Notes under the pieces: model-generated
The model's input: the letters and a program-made list of their open reading frames with translations, nothing else
Told to the model about the DNA's origin: nothing
Databases searched by the model: none
Source: Gammaproteobacteria bacterium UBA3532
GTDB lineage: Bacteria; Pseudomonadota; Gammaproteobacteria; Enterobacterales; UBA3532
DNA length: 16,461 nt
Direction: 5' to 3'
Assembly (NCBI GenBank): GCA_002376965.1
Contig: DFOV01000003.1
Coordinates: 1-16,461 of the forward strand
Part shown: piece by piece, positions 1-9,090 of the stretch
Position numbering within the stretch: the first letter of the stretch is position 1
Layout of the letters: the number at the start of each line of letters is the position of its first letter
Program-made: the position numbers and the translations under genes

Positions 1-45
1 GCGCAAGAAATTTCCAGCTACTTGACGGTATTGGATGAGATATGA
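1..45 (+). CDS. 3' end of an unidentified upstream gene (partial)
   Basis: Frame 1 is open from the window edge to a TGA at 43-45 and would encode a tail reading AQEISSYLTVLDEI. The other two forward frames stop at 24 and 36. The tail looks helical and is followed by a terminator-like hairpin, which fits a real gene end. In Pseudomonas the gene beside the cysteine synthase is the sensor kinase gacS, whose protein ends in a helical Hpt domain. A gacS/barA homologue is therefore conceivable, but fourteen residues cannot show it. Confidence 0.4.
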   Translation, partial: AQEISSYLTVLDEI

Positions 46-82
46 GCGTTCATGCTATTACCTTAGCTATTCTCTTCTTACC

Positions 83-112
83 AAAGATGTCGCACTGCAA
101 GTCGACATCTTT
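83..112 (+). terminator. Terminator-like hairpin after the upstream gene
   Basis: A perfect 10-bp stem, AAAGATGTCG at 83-92 with CGACATCTTT at 103-112, encloses a 10-base loop. The 3' arm ends in TTT and is followed by a pyrimidine-rich stretch rather than a clean T run. It sits between the end of the upstream gene and the cysteine synthase gene, so it most likely ends upstream transcription. Confidence 0.5.
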
Positions 113-186
113 GCCTCTCTCGCCTATCCTTTAGCTTCAATCGTTCGGTCTCTCCCTTCTGATGGGCAACCTAAAAGGATATTTCA

Positions 187-1098
187 ATGAAATTCGATAA
201 TATTTTAGAAACAATAGGCAATACTCCCCATGTTCGCATTAACAAACTGTTCCGTGATGATATTAACGTCTGGATGAAAGTAGAGCGTTTCAATCCTGGA
301 GGAAGTATTAAAGATCGCATCGGGCTGGCAATGATCGAGGCGGCAGAGAAAGCAGGCATAATAAATAGTGATACTTTGATCGTTGAGCCAACCTCTGGAA
401 ATACCGGCATTGGGTTGGCTCAAGCGGCTGCAGTCAAAGGCTACAAACTGATCTTGTGTATGCCTGAATCGATGTCAGTTGAACGCAGAAACTATATGAA
501 AGCGTTGGGCGCCGAGCTCGAACTGACTCCGAAGGAAAAGGGTATGGGCGGAGCCATTGAAAAGGCTCAGGAAATAGTGAATCAAAACGCTAACGCCTGG
601 ATGCCACAACAGTTCGAGAACTCTGCAAATGTTCAGGTACATAGAGAAACAACCGCCCAGGAAATACTCAACGATTTTCCCGAAGGGCTCGATTATCTTA
701 TTACTGGCGTTGGTACCGGTGGCCACATCACTGGGTGCGCTGAGGTGTTAAAGGCCGAGTGGTCACAGTTGAAGGTGTTTGCCGTTGAGCCTGAAAAGTC
801 ACCTGTTATCAGCGGTGGTGAAAAAGGTTTGCATCGCTTGCAAGGCATTGGAGCAGGCTTTATTCCTAAGGTATTAAACACCGAGGCTCTCGATGGTGCT
901 ATTCAGGTTAGCGAAGAAGATTCGTTTGAAATGACGCGTCGCTGTGCTAAAGAAGAAGGCATTTTTATTGGTATATCGTCGGGTGCTTCCCTTGCTGCGG
1001 TCAAAGCCAAAGAAAGTGAAATTCCCGCAGGCAGTACCGTATTGATCTTTAGCTATGATACAGGTGAGCGCTACTTGAGTATCCCTGACTTGTTCTGA
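187..1098 (+). CDS. cysK: Cysteine synthase (O-acetylserine sulfhydrylase)
   Basis: This PLP enzyme of the cytoplasm makes L-cysteine from O-acetylserine and sulfide, the last step of sulfate assimilation. The 303-residue protein is full length for the family. The PLP lysine is K42 in [11 protein letters not shown]. The substrate loop EPTSGNTG is near residues 67-74, the glycine-rich phosphate-binding loop [10 protein letters not shown] is near 174-183, and ISSGAS is near 259-264. The start is supported by AAAAGGA at 173-179, seven bases before the ATG. The gene stands alone between two hairpin terminators. The [11 protein letters not shown] loop and the C-terminal [11 protein letters not shown] segment resemble the short CysK group. 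It could also be annotated cysM, as is usual at this kind of locus in Pseudomonas; sequence alone does not settle use of sulfide versus thiosulfate. Confidence 0.9.
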   Translation: MKFDNILETIGNTPHVRINKLFRDDINVWMKVERFNPGGSIKDRIGLAMIEAAEKAGIINSDTLIVEPTSGNTGIGLAQAAAVKGYKLILCMPESMSVERRNYMKALGAELELTPKEKGMGGAIEKAQEIVNQNANAWMPQQFENSANVQVHRETTAQEILNDFPEGLDYLITGVGTGGHITGCAEVLKAEWSQLKVFAVEPEKSPVISGGEKGLHRLQGIGAGFIPKVLNTEALDGAIQVSEEDSFEMTRRCAKEEGIFIGISSGASLAAVKAKESEIPAGSTVLIFSYDTGERYLSIPDLF

Positions 1099-1148
1099 GC
1101 CTAAACAGTTCTAAGCCTAAACCTAAACGTTCTAGGCGGTAACCGTTT

Positions 1149-1166
1149 CACTGAAACAGTGTTTTT
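1149..1166 (+). terminator. Short intrinsic terminator after the cysteine synthase gene
   Basis: CACTG (1149-1153), loop AAA and CAGTG (1157-1161) form a short hairpin followed directly by TTTTT (1162-1166). It is the right shape and distance to terminate the cysteine synthase transcript. The stem is only 5 bp, so it may be weak alone. Confidence 0.45.
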
Positions 1167-1172
1167 CGTTAT

Positions 1173-1198
1173 GCAGCGGTGACAGGCTTCACCGCTGC
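1173..1198 (+). terminator. GC-rich hairpin upstream of mpl
   Basis: A perfect 10-bp stem, GCAGCGGTGA (1173-1182) with TCACCGCTGC (1189-1198), has a 6-base loop and lies just after the short T-tailed hairpin. No T run follows immediately, although TCCTTTTCTC comes about ten bases later. It may back up the preceding terminator or protect a 3' end. Confidence 0.45.
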
Positions 1199-1253
1199 TG
1201 ATAGACTCCTTTTCTCATTTCAATAATCATCACGTACTGGCGTAATTTTCATT

Positions 1254-2618
1254 ATGACTCAATCTATTCATATTCTGGGAGTTTGCGGTACATTTATGGG
1301 CGGCATTGCCCAGCTGGCCAAAGCCTCTGGTTATGAGGTTTCTGGAAGCGACCAAAATGTCTATCCACCGATGAGTACGCAGCTGGAGCAGGCAGGCATT
1401 CCGCTATACCAAGGGTTTGAGTTGAGTGCGGAGCAACCAGATACTTGGGTCATTGGTAACGCTATGTCACGCGGAAACCCGGCGGTAGAACGCATTCTCA
1501 ACCGTAACGAGCGCTACGTATCGGGCCCGCAGTGGTTAAGTGAGCATGTATTACAACAGCGCTGGGTTTTGGGAATAGCCGGAACCCACGGCAAGACCAC
1601 CACCTCTTCGATGGTGGCCTGGATACTGGAATATGCCAAATTGGCTCCCGGTTTCTTAATTGGTGGGGTTCCAGCTAACTTCGGCCAGTCAGCTCGTTTG
1701 GGTGAACAGCCGTTTTTTGTAGTCGAGGCAGATGAGTACGACACGGCGTTTTTTGATAAGCGCTCTAAATTTGTTCATTACCATCCACGAACCCTGATTT
1801 TAAATAATTTGGAATATGATCATGCCGATATTTTTCCCGATATTGATGCCATAATTACCCAGTTTCATCACCTAGTACGCACTGTACCAGAGCAGGGGTT
1901 AATTATTTACCCTGAGCAGGATGCCAATATTCAGCGTGTGTTGAATCAGGGGTGCTGGTCGAATACCGAGTCGATTGGGCCTACCGGTGATTGGTGGTAT
2001 CAGAAAAAAACTGAAGATGGTTCGCACTTTAACGTGTTTTTGAAGGGCCAAATAGTTGGTGAGGTGCAATGGGAGCTGATTGGGGAGCATAATATACTCA
2101 ATGCTCTAGCAGCAGTGGCTGCAGCGCGACACGCCGGTGTGCCCGTAGAGCATGGCTTGGCGGCCTTAGCGTATTTCAAGAATGTCGCGAGGCGGATGGA
2201 ACTAAAACTGAGCTACCAACAACTGAATATCTATGACGACTTCGCCCATCATCCAACAGCGATTGCAACAACATTGGCTGGCCTTAGAGCCAAAGTGGGT
2301 AATAAGACGATTATTGCGGTAATGGAACCACGTTCCAATACCATGAAAATGGGTATCCATCAGGACACGCTGCTAGCTAGTTTCGATGAGGCAAACGAGG
2401 TTATATTGTATCAGCCGCCAGAGTTAGACTGGGATCTTGAGCAAGCGGCAGAGAAGTCTTCGCTCCCTGTATCCATTCATTCATCTATAGATAGTATTCT
2501 TGACATGCTGATGCTTCAGAGAGATAAGGCTGCTGAAATCATTATTATGAGCAACGGTAGTTTTGGTGGGCTGCATGAGCGATTGGTTAAAAGATTGGTG
2601 AGCGGAGCTAGCCAGTGA
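1254..2618 (+). CDS. mpl: UDP-N-acetylmuramate:L-alanyl-gamma-D-glutamyl-meso-DAP ligase
   Basis: Mpl recycles cell-wall material by joining the tripeptide L-Ala-gamma-D-Glu-meso-DAP recovered from old murein to UDP-MurNAc, using ATP, in the cytoplasm. At 454 residues it matches the E. coli enzyme in length. The N-terminal Rossmann segment reads [13 protein letters not shown] with a [11 protein letters not shown] segment (residues 31-41). The Mur ligase ATP loop GTHGKTTT is at 110-117. [17 protein letters not shown] and [10 protein letters not shown] are central-domain motifs of the family. [10 protein letters not shown], then [11 protein letters not shown], mark the C-terminal domain. The ribosome binding site before the ATG is poor, so expression may be modest. 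The stop overlaps the ubiX start, which suggests translational coupling. The mpl-ubiX pairing is also known from Pseudomonas. Confidence 0.96.
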   Translation: MTQSIHILGVCGTFMGGIAQLAKASGYEVSGSDQNVYPPMSTQLEQAGIPLYQGFELSAEQPDTWVIGNAMSRGNPAVERILNRNERYVSGPQWLSEHVLQQRWVLGIAGTHGKTTTSSMVAWILEYAKLAPGFLIGGVPANFGQSARLGEQPFFVVEADEYDTAFFDKRSKFVHYHPRTLILNNLEYDHADIFPDIDAIITQFHHLVRTVPEQGLIIYPEQDANIQRVLNQGCWSNTESIGPTGDWWYQKKTEDGSHFNVFLKGQIVGEVQWELIGEHNILNALAAVAAARHAGVPVEHGLAALAYFKNVARRMELKLSYQQLNIYDDFAHHPTAIATTLAGLRAKVGNKTIIAVMEPRSNTMKMGIHQDTLLASFDEANEVILYQPPELDWDLEQAAEKSSLPVSIHSSIDSILDMLMLQRDKAAEIIIMSNGSFGGLHERLVKRLVSGASQ

Positions 2619-3256
2619 TGTCTAATAGCGATGCCATCACCCTTGCAATAACTGGAGCTTCAGGAGCACCATACGCACTGCGTTTGCTTCAGCAACTTTT
2701 GCATGCCCAAAAAGATGTTTACCTGTTGCTTTCGAATCCAGCAAAAGTGGTGATGGCAACAGAAACCGATATGGTGCTTTCTGGAAATCGTCAACAGCAA
2801 GCAGAAACTCTGGCAAAGCATTTGGGTGGTCAGCCAGAGCGGCTACACCTGTTAGGTAAAGAGCAGTGGTTCTCGCCGGTTGCCAGTGGCTCGTCTGCTC
2901 CGAGGCAAATGGTGATTTGTCCGTGTAGCATGGGAACCTTAGCCCGCATTGCTCAAGGTACCAGCGATGCGTTGTTGGAACGCGCTGCTGATGTCATATT
3001 AAAAGAACGCGGTCAGCTGATTTTGGTGCCTCGTGAGATGCCGCTGTCTTCGTTGCATTTAGAAAACATGCTAAAACTATCTCAACTTGGGGCGACTATT
3101 ATGCCTGCTGCTCCAGGCTTTTATCAAAAGCCCGATGGTATTAGTGCTTTGATTGACTTCGTTGTGGCGCGTATTCTAGATCATTTAAACATCGAGCAAC
3201 GCCTTGTTGAACCTTGGGGATATTCGGGGTCGCAAGGAGCGGATGGCGAAAGTTAA
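2618..3256 (+). CDS. ubiX: Flavin prenyltransferase UbiX
   Basis: UbiX attaches a dimethylallyl group to reduced FMN to give prenylated FMN, the cofactor of the decarboxylase UbiD in ubiquinone synthesis. The 212-residue protein has the N-terminal FMN-binding segment [16 protein letters not shown]. It also has [25 protein letters not shown] and [15 protein letters not shown], hallmark stretches of the family, and ends with the conserved [10 protein letters not shown] region. The ATG at 2618 shares its A with the TGA stop of mpl (TGATG). This junction favours the ATG over the GTG one codon upstream. GCGGAG just upstream can act as ribosome binding site. No ubiD is in the window. Confidence 0.95.
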   Translation: MSNSDAITLAITGASGAPYALRLLQQLLHAQKDVYLLLSNPAKVVMATETDMVLSGNRQQQAETLAKHLGGQPERLHLLGKEQWFSPVASGSSAPRQMVICPCSMGTLARIAQGTSDALLERAADVILKERGQLILVPREMPLSSLHLENMLKLSQLGATIMPAAPGFYQKPDGISALIDFVVARILDHLNIEQRLVEPWGYSGSQGADGES

Positions 3257-3295
3257 TGTTTTCCAAATTTCCCGGTGAATAGTGAAAGGGTAGCT

Positions 3296-4240
3296 ATGTT
3301 AGCGTTGGATATTAAAGGCCTGAAAAAGACCTATAAGAATGGGTTTGAGGCATTAAATGGTATTGATTTACAAGTAAAGCAGGGGGATTTCTTTGGTTTG
3401 CTTGGACCGAATGGGGCGGGAAAATCAACAACCATCGGAATTATCACTTCTCTGGTGACCAAAACAGGCGGAACGGTATCGGTTTTTGAACATGATATCG
3501 ACAAGTCACTTAGTGAAGCTAAGCGATGCATTGGTTTGGTGCCGCAAGAGTTTAATTTCAACCTGTTCGAAAAGGCGATTGATATCGTTGTTAGCCAGGC
3601 TGGTTATTATGGCGTTCCGCGTAAAAAAGCCCAGGAGCGAGCAGAGTACTATTTGCAAAAACTTGGATTGTGGGACAAGCGCAATGAGCGCTCCAGGTTT
3701 TTATCTGGTGGAATGAAACGGCGATTAATGATTGCCAGAGCCCTGGCGCACGACCCAAAGTTGCTAATCCTGGATGAACCGACGGCCGGTGTTGATATTG
3801 AATTACGCCGCAGCCTTTGGGGGGTTCTTGAAGAAATTAATCAGCAGGGTACGACGATTATCCTAACAACGCATTATCTGGAAGAGGCTGAATCGCTATG
3901 CCGCAATATTGCTATCATCGATAATGGCGACATTATTCAGAATACTTCGACAAAGGCCTTGCTGGCAGAGCTGGACTCAGAGACCTTTGTTTTTGATATT
4001 GATCCCGTTGCAGTCTATTACCCCAAGTTGGATGGCGTTCAGCATCGTTACGTCAATGACCATACCCTGGAAGTCGATGTGCGACGCGAAGACGATTTAA
4101 ATCAACTGTTTGTTCAATTCAGCGCTAATGATATTCATGTGAAGAGTATGCGAAATAAGGCGAATCGTCTCGAAGAACTATTTGTTCGGTTGGTCGGACA
4201 ACCTGTCCCAGGAGTTAAGGTAGGAGGCGAGCATGTTTAA
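3296..4240 (+). CDS. yadG: ABC transporter ATP-binding subunit, YadG type
   Basis: This is the ATPase of an ABC-2 type exporter working with the permease encoded next. The substrate of YadGH is not established. From the preferred ATG the protein has 314 residues: Walker A GPNGAGKST at 37-45, Q-loop LVPQEFNFN at 81-89, signature LSGGM at 136-140, Walker B LLILDE at 156-161 and the switch histidine H193 in TTHYLEEAE. These and the C-terminal MRNKANRLEELFVRLV closely resemble E. coli YadG as I remember it. The start at 3296 follows GAAAGGG by five bases; a GTG at 3275 would add seven residues but lacks such a site. The gene lies 39 bases after ubiX and overlaps the permease gene by 8 bases. Confidence 0.93.
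   Translation: MLALDIKGLKKTYKNGFEALNGIDLQVKQGDFFGLLGPNGAGKSTTIGIITSLVTKTGGTVSVFEHDIDKSLSEAKRCIGLVPQEFNFNLFEKAIDIVVSQAGYYGVPRKKAQERAEYYLQKLGLWDKRNERSRFLSGGMKRRLMIARALAHDPKLLILDEPTAGVDIELRRSLWGVLEEINQQGTTIILTTHYLEEAESLCRNIAIIDNGDIIQNTSTKALLAELDSETFVFDIDPVAVYYPKLDGVQHRYVNDHTLEVDVRREDDLNQLFVQFSANDIHVKSMRNKANRLEELFVRLVGQPVPGVKVGGEHV
4222..4227 (+). promoter_or_regulatory. Ribosome binding site of the YadH permease gene
   Basis: A full consensus AGGAGG lies five bases before the ATG at 4233, inside the last codons of the ATPase gene. It fixes the permease start and shows that the 8-base overlap is genuine. Confidence 0.8.
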
Positions 4241-5006
4241 TCGCTATAACTGGATTGCCGCTGGCAGTATTTATCGAAAAGAAGTCGTGCGCTTCATGCG
4301 AATCTGGGTGCAGACCCTTGTTCCCCCGGCTATCACGATGAGTTTGTATTTCGTGGTGTTTGGCAGTTTGATTGGCAAGCGCATAGGAGACATGGGCGGA
4401 TTTAATTACATGGATTACATCGTTCCTGGCCTTATCATGATGTCTGTCATTACAAACTCGTATGCTAATGTTGCTTCATCTTTCTTCAGCTCGAAGTTTC
4501 AGCGTCACGTTGAAGAGCTGCTGGTCGCACCAGTACCGAATGGATTCATCTTAATGGCTTATGTGGCTGGTGGAGTAACTCGTGGCATTCTGGTCGGTTT
4601 ACTGGTTACGGTTGTTTCCTTGTTTTTTACCGATATGGAAATACATCATCTAGGAATCATTGTTCTCGTCGTGGTTTTAACCGCGATATTATTTTCCTTA
4701 GGTGGGATGATTAATGCTATTTTTGCTAAAAAGTTTGATGACATATCGATTATTCCTACCTTTGTCCTGACACCCTTGACCTATCTTGGTGGCGTGTTTT
4801 ATTCGATAAATCTCATCCCCGAATTTTGGCAAAAGGTTAGTCTAGCTAACCCCATACTCTATATGATCAACGCGTTTCGCTATGGATTTCTGGGTATTTC
4901 GGATATCGATGTGGTTACCGCGCTTGGTTTGATTGGTGGGTTTATCGTTTTACTGACAGGATTTAATCTTTATTTATTGAACAAGGGTATTGGGCTGCGT
5001 TCGTGA
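4233..5006 (+). CDS. yadH: ABC-2 type transporter permease, YadH type
   Basis: This inner-membrane subunit pairs with the preceding ATPase to form an exporter. The 257-residue protein has about six hydrophobic segments, the usual ABC-2 arrangement. Conserved stretches include FMRIWVQTLVPPAITMSLYF near the N-terminus, IVPGLIMMSVITNSYANVASSFF, the coupling region ELLVAPVPNGFI, and PTFVLTPLTYLGGVFYSINL. The C-terminus ends in GIGLRS, like E. coli YadH (RGLRS). The overlap with the ATPase gene suggests coupled translation. No terminator is obvious after the stop; a candidate prc promoter begins within 15 bases. Confidence 0.93.
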   Translation: MFNRYNWIAAGSIYRKEVVRFMRIWVQTLVPPAITMSLYFVVFGSLIGKRIGDMGGFNYMDYIVPGLIMMSVITNSYANVASSFFSSKFQRHVEELLVAPVPNGFILMAYVAGGVTRGILVGLLVTVVSLFFTDMEIHHLGIIVLVVVLTAILFSLGGMINAIFAKKFDDISIIPTFVLTPLTYLGGVFYSINLIPEFWQKVSLANPILYMINAFRYGFLGISDIDVVTALGLIGGFIVLLTGFNLYLLNKGIGLRS

Positions 5007-5020
5007 TAGAAAGCAATTGT

Positions 5021-5050
5021 TTGACCTGGATAAACGAACTTGGCTATAGT
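5021..5050 (+). promoter_or_regulatory. Candidate sigma-70 promoter of prc
   Basis: TTGACC at 5021-5026 and TATAGT at 5045-5050 are separated by 18 bases, each one mismatch from consensus. This predicts a start near 5057 and a leader of about 75 bases before prc. The position right after the permease gene supports separate transcription of prc. Confidence 0.55.
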
Positions 5051-5130
5051 AATCGGGGTCGAAGCTCTAGTTATGGCAAAGAGCATCCAGCGTTGGCTGG
5101 GTTGAAAGTAAAAGAAATAAAGGTCTATTT

Positions 5131-7296
5131 ATGAGAATGAAAGGTACAAAGAGTCTGGCGCTAGCTGCTATTGTCGGATTTATGTCGTTGCTTACTTTGT
5201 CCTGCTACGCAGCTGGGGCGAAGTTATCCAGCCTTCCTGCCCAACTGGATGATTTGGCGCCGGAAGAACAGCATGCCAAAGCCAGCCGTCTTGTTACATC
5301 TATATTGGCTAAATACCATTACATTATGCAAGAAAAAGACTCTGGTGTAGCATTGGATGATGCACTGTCTGCCCGAGTGCTAGAGCACTACTTCAAAATT
5401 CTTGATCCCAATCGTATATTTTTTAGTGCGAAAAATGTCGAACCCTACCAGCAGTATCAAAAAAGCTTTGATGACTTTCTTATCCGCGGTGATTTGTCGC
5501 TCGCCTATAACATTTATGAGATCTTTCGTCACCGTTGGCTAGGTCGTTATGCTTACGCAATTGATTTGCTAGATACCAAGTTCGATTTTACTAAAGATGA
5601 GAGCATACAGCTGGATAGAGACGGTGTGGCTTGGGCTGGATCTGAGCATGAATTGGAAGCCTTTTGGCGCAAAAAGGTCAAGTCAGACTTGCTTAACTTG
5701 TTACTGGCAGGAAAGGAGGAAGACGAGGCGAAAGACGTATTGCGCAAGAGATATCAGCGCGCAATTAAACGAATGGAACAGACTCACAGCGAAGATGTAT
5801 TCCAGGAATACATGAATGCCTTTGCTAAAACGCTCGATCCGCATACCAATTACTTCTCTCCTCGAAATTATGAAAACTTCAATATCGATATGAAGCTGTC
5901 TTTAGAAGGCATTGGTGCTGTTCTTAATATCGAAGATGAACATACTAAGATTGTTAAACTTGTTCCTGGTGGCCCAGCCTCAAAAACCAAGCAACTTCAT
6001 CCCGGTGATAAAATTGTTGGTGTTGCTCAAGGTAGTGACGAAATGGTTGATGTCATCGGGTGGCGTCTCGATGATGTGGTTGACCTTATTCGTGGTAAAA
6101 AAGGTTCGACAGTTAGATTAGAAATTTTGGGCGCAAAGGCTGGCGCTGCGGGTAAAACTAAAATTGTCGCCATCGTCCGTGATCAGGTTAAACTGGAAGA
6201 GCAGGCGGCAAAATCCAAGCTGATTGAGTTGGATGTGGATGGTAAGTCTCGCTCGGTGGGGGTTATTGATATCCCCAAGTTCTATCGTAATTTTGCAGCG
6301 CGCTCGCAATCGAGCAGTGATTATCGCTCGGTTACTCATGATGTGAAAAAACTGATCAGCGAGCTGAAGGAACAGAATATTGAAGGTTTGATTATTGATC
6401 TACGCAATAATGGCGGTGGCGCTTTATCTGAAGCCAGCGCCTTAACCGGATTGTTTATCGATAAGGGGCCTGTGGTGCAGATCCGTGGTGCTAGCGGTCG
6501 TGTTCAAGTTGAGTACGATACAGATAAAGGGGTGTTTTACAATGGGCCTCTCGTGGTTTTGGTAAACGGTTTTAGTGCTTCGGCTTCGGAGATTTTTGCC
6601 GCCGCTATCCAAGATTATGGGCGAGGTATAGTGGTTGGGAGTCCGACTTTTGGTAAAGGGACTGTTCAAACCATTGAAGACTTAAATAATTATGCTCAGG
6701 CACAGAAACCGTTTGGCCAAGTTAAGTTTACCACTGCCAAATTCTACCGCATAAACGGTGGTTCAACCCAAAATAAAGGGGTAATTCCAGACATTGAGTT
6801 TCCTTCGTTCTATGCTCAGGATGAGTATGGTGAAAGCGCGCTTGATTATGCTATGCCATGGGATCACATGCGCAAGCTCACTTATCGCCCTGTAGGGGAT
6901 CTCAGTGTAGCTGCCCAGTCCTTGCTTAAACAGCATGAGGATCGAATCGAAGGTGATCAAGAGTTTCAGTTTATTATCGAAGATATCGATGCATTGAAAG
7001 CGCGCAAAAATGCGCCACTATCACTTAATATGGAGCAACGTAAAAAGTTGCGAAATGACGATGACGTAAGGCGCTTGGAGCGTGAAAACTATCGTCGAAA
7101 GCTTGAAGGGCTTAAACCCTATGCGTCTCTTGAAGATTTTCAGGCAGTGGAAGAAGAGCAAGACAGTGAGGACGTAGCAGAGCAAGCAGCGAATGAAGAA
7201 GAAGAAAAGCCCGATCCATTTGTTGATGAGGCGGCTAGAATCTTGTTTGATTTCGTTGATATGAATAAGCCTAAGTCTAGCTTGGCTAAAAATTAA
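5131..7296 (+). CDS. prc: Carboxy-terminal processing (tail-specific) protease Prc
   Basis: Prc is a periplasmic S41 serine protease that trims or degrades proteins from their C-termini; in E. coli it processes PBP3 and controls murein hydrolases, and in Pseudomonas its homologue AlgO acts on MucA. A signal peptide covers residues 1 to about 28, with a basic start, a hydrophobic core and YAAGA. The N-terminal helical region holds FAKTLDPHTNYFSPRNYENF. The PDZ domain begins near LSLEGIGAVL and includes LVPGGPASKTKQLHPGDKI. The S41 core has LRNNGGGALSEA, catalytic S484 in GFSASASE and K509 in TFGKGTVQ, the 25-residue spacing of this family. AAAGG stands seven bases before the ATG. At 721 residues it is longer than the E. 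coli protein, mainly through an acidic C-terminal stretch (about 673-692). Confidence 0.96.
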   Translation: MRMKGTKSLALAAIVGFMSLLTLSCYAAGAKLSSLPAQLDDLAPEEQHAKASRLVTSILAKYHYIMQEKDSGVALDDALSARVLEHYFKILDPNRIFFSAKNVEPYQQYQKSFDDFLIRGDLSLAYNIYEIFRHRWLGRYAYAIDLLDTKFDFTKDESIQLDRDGVAWAGSEHELEAFWRKKVKSDLLNLLLAGKEEDEAKDVLRKRYQRAIKRMEQTHSEDVFQEYMNAFAKTLDPHTNYFSPRNYENFNIDMKLSLEGIGAVLNIEDEHTKIVKLVPGGPASKTKQLHPGDKIVGVAQGSDEMVDVIGWRLDDVVDLIRGKKGSTVRLEILGAKAGAAGKTKIVAIVRDQVKLEEQAAKSKLIELDVDGKSRSVGVIDIPKFYRNFAARSQSSSDYRSVTHDVKKLISELKEQNIEGLIIDLRNNGGGALSEASALTGLFIDKGPVVQIRGASGRVQVEYDTDKGVFYNGPLVVLVNGFSASASEIFAAAIQDYGRGIVVGSPTFGKGTVQTIEDLNNYAQAQKPFGQVKFTTAKFYRINGGSTQNKGVIPDIEFPSFYAQDEYGESALDYAMPWDHMRKLTYRPVGDLSVAAQSLLKQHEDRIEGDQEFQFIIEDIDALKARKNAPLSLNMEQRKKLRNDDDVRRLERENYRRKLEGLKPYASLEDFQAVEEEQDSEDVAEQAANEEEEKPDPFVDEAARILFDFVDMNKPKSSLAKN

Positions 7297-7311
7297 GGCC
7301 AAAACTCCTTA

Positions 7312-7359
7312 AGGCACTTTTGAAGATATACTTGCGAAGCAAAGTCGTTAAAAGTGCCT
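7312..7359 (+). terminator. Inverted repeat after prc, possible terminator
   Basis: AGGCACTTTT (7312-7321) and AAAAGTGCCT (7350-7359) are perfect 10-base arms around a 28-base loop. A small inner hairpin TTGC-GAA-GCAA lies at 7332-7342. The repeat starts 16 bases after the prc stop. No T run follows, so termination would be atypical; a role in 3'-end stability is equally possible. Confidence 0.4.
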
Positions 7360-7432
7360 GTTAATTCCCCCTCTCTTATACCCATAATCCCGCTTTCTTC
7401 CTTCCATTTGGCAAATTATCCTGAGTGATGAC

Positions 7433-7470
7433 TTGACTTATTGCACTGCGTTCTATAGAAAGCTTTTATA
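7433..7470 (+). promoter_or_regulatory. Candidate promoter region of the alanine symporter gene
   Basis: Two overlapping sigma-70-like pairs can be read: TTGACT (7433-7438) with TATAGA (7454-7459), whose spacing of 15 is short, and TTGCAC (7441-7446) with TTTATA (7465-7470), spacing 18. Neither is ideal, but this is the best candidate in the 212-base gap after prc. Confidence 0.35.
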
Positions 7471-7508
7471 ACTCATTTATGCCTCTGCTCAAGGGGAAAG
7501 GAATAATT

Positions 7509-9029
7509 ATGATAGAGAGGTCGCTCACCATGGTATTTCGTTACCTTATCACCTTTATGTTAGCGTTGGTTTCCATCCCTGCTTTTGCACAAAGTATTGA
7601 TGATGTCATCAACGAAGCGCTAAACCCTGTATCTGATTTCCTCTTTACGGTGGTGTTTTTCAAAGTCCCTATTTTTGGCGGCATACCCTTTGTTCTTATA
7701 TCCCTCGTCGGCTGTGCAGTATTTTTTACCTTTTACCTAAACTTTATTAACTTTCGGGGATTCAAGCATGCTCTTGATTTAGTGCGCGGTAAGTATGCCG
7801 ATCCAACGCAAAAAGGTGAAGTAAGTCACTTTCAGGCTTTGGCCACAGCGCTATCTGGTACTGTTGGTCTTGGAAATATTGGTGGGGTGGCGGCTGCCAT
7901 ATCTGTTGGTGGTCCGGGAGCCACATTTTGGATGATTTTGGCCGGATTCTTGGGAATGTCATCAAAATTTGCAGAGTGTACCCTTGGGGTAAAATATAGG
8001 AATGAATATGAGGATGGGCGAGTTTCCGGTGGACCTATGTACTATATCAGTAAAGGATTTGCTGAAATGGGCCTCGGACCCATAGGTAAAGTCATTGCTG
8101 CGATTTTTGCTGTAAGCTGTATTGGTGGTGCTCTGGGTGGCGGTAACATGTATCAGGCAAACCAGGCGTTTAAGCAGTTTGTTGGTGTGACTGGCGGAGA
8201 GGCGAGCTTCTTTTATGACAAAGGCTGGCTATTCGGGTTGATCCTGGCTGCCGGGGTTGCTCTGGTTATTATTGGCGGGATAAGAAGTATCGCTAAGGTA
8301 ACAGAAAAAATCGTTCCTTTTATGGCTGTACTCTATCTTATTTGTGGCTTGATTATCATAGGCATGCATTACACTCATATTCCAGATGCGTTTGGGCAGA
8401 TTATATCCGGCGCTTTTGCTCCGGAAGGTATTGCCGGTGGTTTTGTGGGCGTATTAATCCAGGGCTTCCAGCGAGCCGCATTTTCGAATGAAGCGGGCAT
8501 TGGTTCGGCATCCATTGCTCACTCGGCGGTAAGAACGTCAGAACCTGTTAGTGAGGGGATGGTTGCGGTTCTTGAGCCGTTTATTGATACGGTTGTTATT
8601 TGCACGGTAACGGCGCTAGTCATCATTATATCAGGTGCTTATGATGCGGGTAATGGTATAGAAGGTATCAGCCTGACCTCAGCGGCTTTTGCCAGTGTGA
8701 TTTCTTGGTTTCCAAATGTATTGGCCTTGGCGGCAATCCTTTTTGCGTTCTCGACCATGATTGCATGGTCGTATTATGGCAGGAAAGCCTGGACATACCT
8801 TCTTGGTGAAACGGCTATGTCCGAACTGGTTTATAAAATGATATTTTGCTCGTTCACCATTATAGGCTGTTCTGCTTCGCTGGGAGCCGTGCTTAACATG
8901 TCAGATGCGCTTTTCTTCGCGATGGCATTTAGTAACATTATTGGTTTGATTGTATTAAGAAAAGTTGTGCACAGCGAGTTGAGCGTTTATTGGAGGCGCC
9001 TGAAGGAGCACAAAATCACACGAGCTTAA
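7509..9029 (+). CDS. Sodium:alanine/glycine symporter (AGCS family)
   Basis: This inner-membrane carrier takes up alanine or glycine with sodium ions. The family signature region [29 protein letters not shown], then [19 protein letters not shown], is complete. Other conserved parts are [36 protein letters not shown] and [17 protein letters not shown]. About ten to eleven hydrophobic segments follow an N-terminal signal-like segment ending IPAFAQ, a feature of many proteobacterial members. The ATG at 7509 is preferred (506 residues) because AAAGGA at 7497-7502 lies six bases before it; an in-frame ATG at 7479 would add ten residues without a good site. Substrate preference cannot be read from sequence, so no symbol is given. 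It faces the receiver-TPR gene tail to tail. Confidence 0.92.
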   Translation: MIERSLTMVFRYLITFMLALVSIPAFAQSIDDVINEALNPVSDFLFTVVFFKVPIFGGIPFVLISLVGCAVFFTFYLNFINFRGFKHALDLVRGKYADPTQKGEVSHFQALATALSGTVGLGNIGGVAAAISVGGPGATFWMILAGFLGMSSKFAECTLGVKYRNEYEDGRVSGGPMYYISKGFAEMGLGPIGKVIAAIFAVSCIGGALGGGNMYQANQAFKQFVGVTGGEASFFYDKGWLFGLILAAGVALVIIGGIRSIAKVTEKIVPFMAVLYLICGLIIIGMHYTHIPDAFGQIISGAFAPEGIAGGFVGVLIQGFQRAAFSNEAGIGSASIAHSAVRTSEPVSEGMVAVLEPFIDTVVICTVTALVIIISGAYDAGNGIEGISLTSAAFASVISWFPNVLALAAILFAFSTMIAWSYYGRKAWTYLLGETAMSELVYKMIFCSFTIIGCSASLGAVLNMSDALFFAMAFSNIIGLIVLRKVVHSELSVYWRRLKEHKITRA

Positions 9030-9038
9030 CGCAAGTCC

Positions 9039-9070
9039 CCGGCGAGCTGTGACGAATTGCAGCTTGCCGG
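9039..9070 (+). terminator. Hairpin between convergent symporter and response regulator genes
   Basis: CCGGCGAGCTG (9039-9049) pairs with CAGCTTGCCGG (9060-9070) in an 11-bp stem with one G-T pair and a 10-base loop. A T-rich but interrupted stretch follows on the plus strand. Lying 10 bases after the symporter stop, it probably terminates that transcript. A second inverted repeat, TTTGGGCT (9084-9091) with AGCCCAAA (9104-9111), overlaps the stop codon of the opposing gene. Confidence 0.5.
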
Positions 9071-9090
9071 TATTGGGTTTATCTTTGGGC

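Noticed and set aside
1098..1135. CCTAAAC repeated three times after the cysteine synthase stop
   Set aside because: The copies are short and irregular and stop within 40 bases; they do not form a defined repeat family or an array.
5131..5215. Possible lipoprotein signal in Prc (a Cys in LTLSC)
   Set aside because: The residue three before the Cys is Thr, not the Leu/Val/Ile of a lipobox, and an ordinary signal peptidase I site follows. Prc is a soluble periplasmic protein in the family.
7021..7302. Minus-strand 93-codon open frame with hydrophobic runs
   Set aside because: It is antisense to the Prc C-terminus. The apparent hydrophobicity comes from reading Glu/Lys codons backwards.
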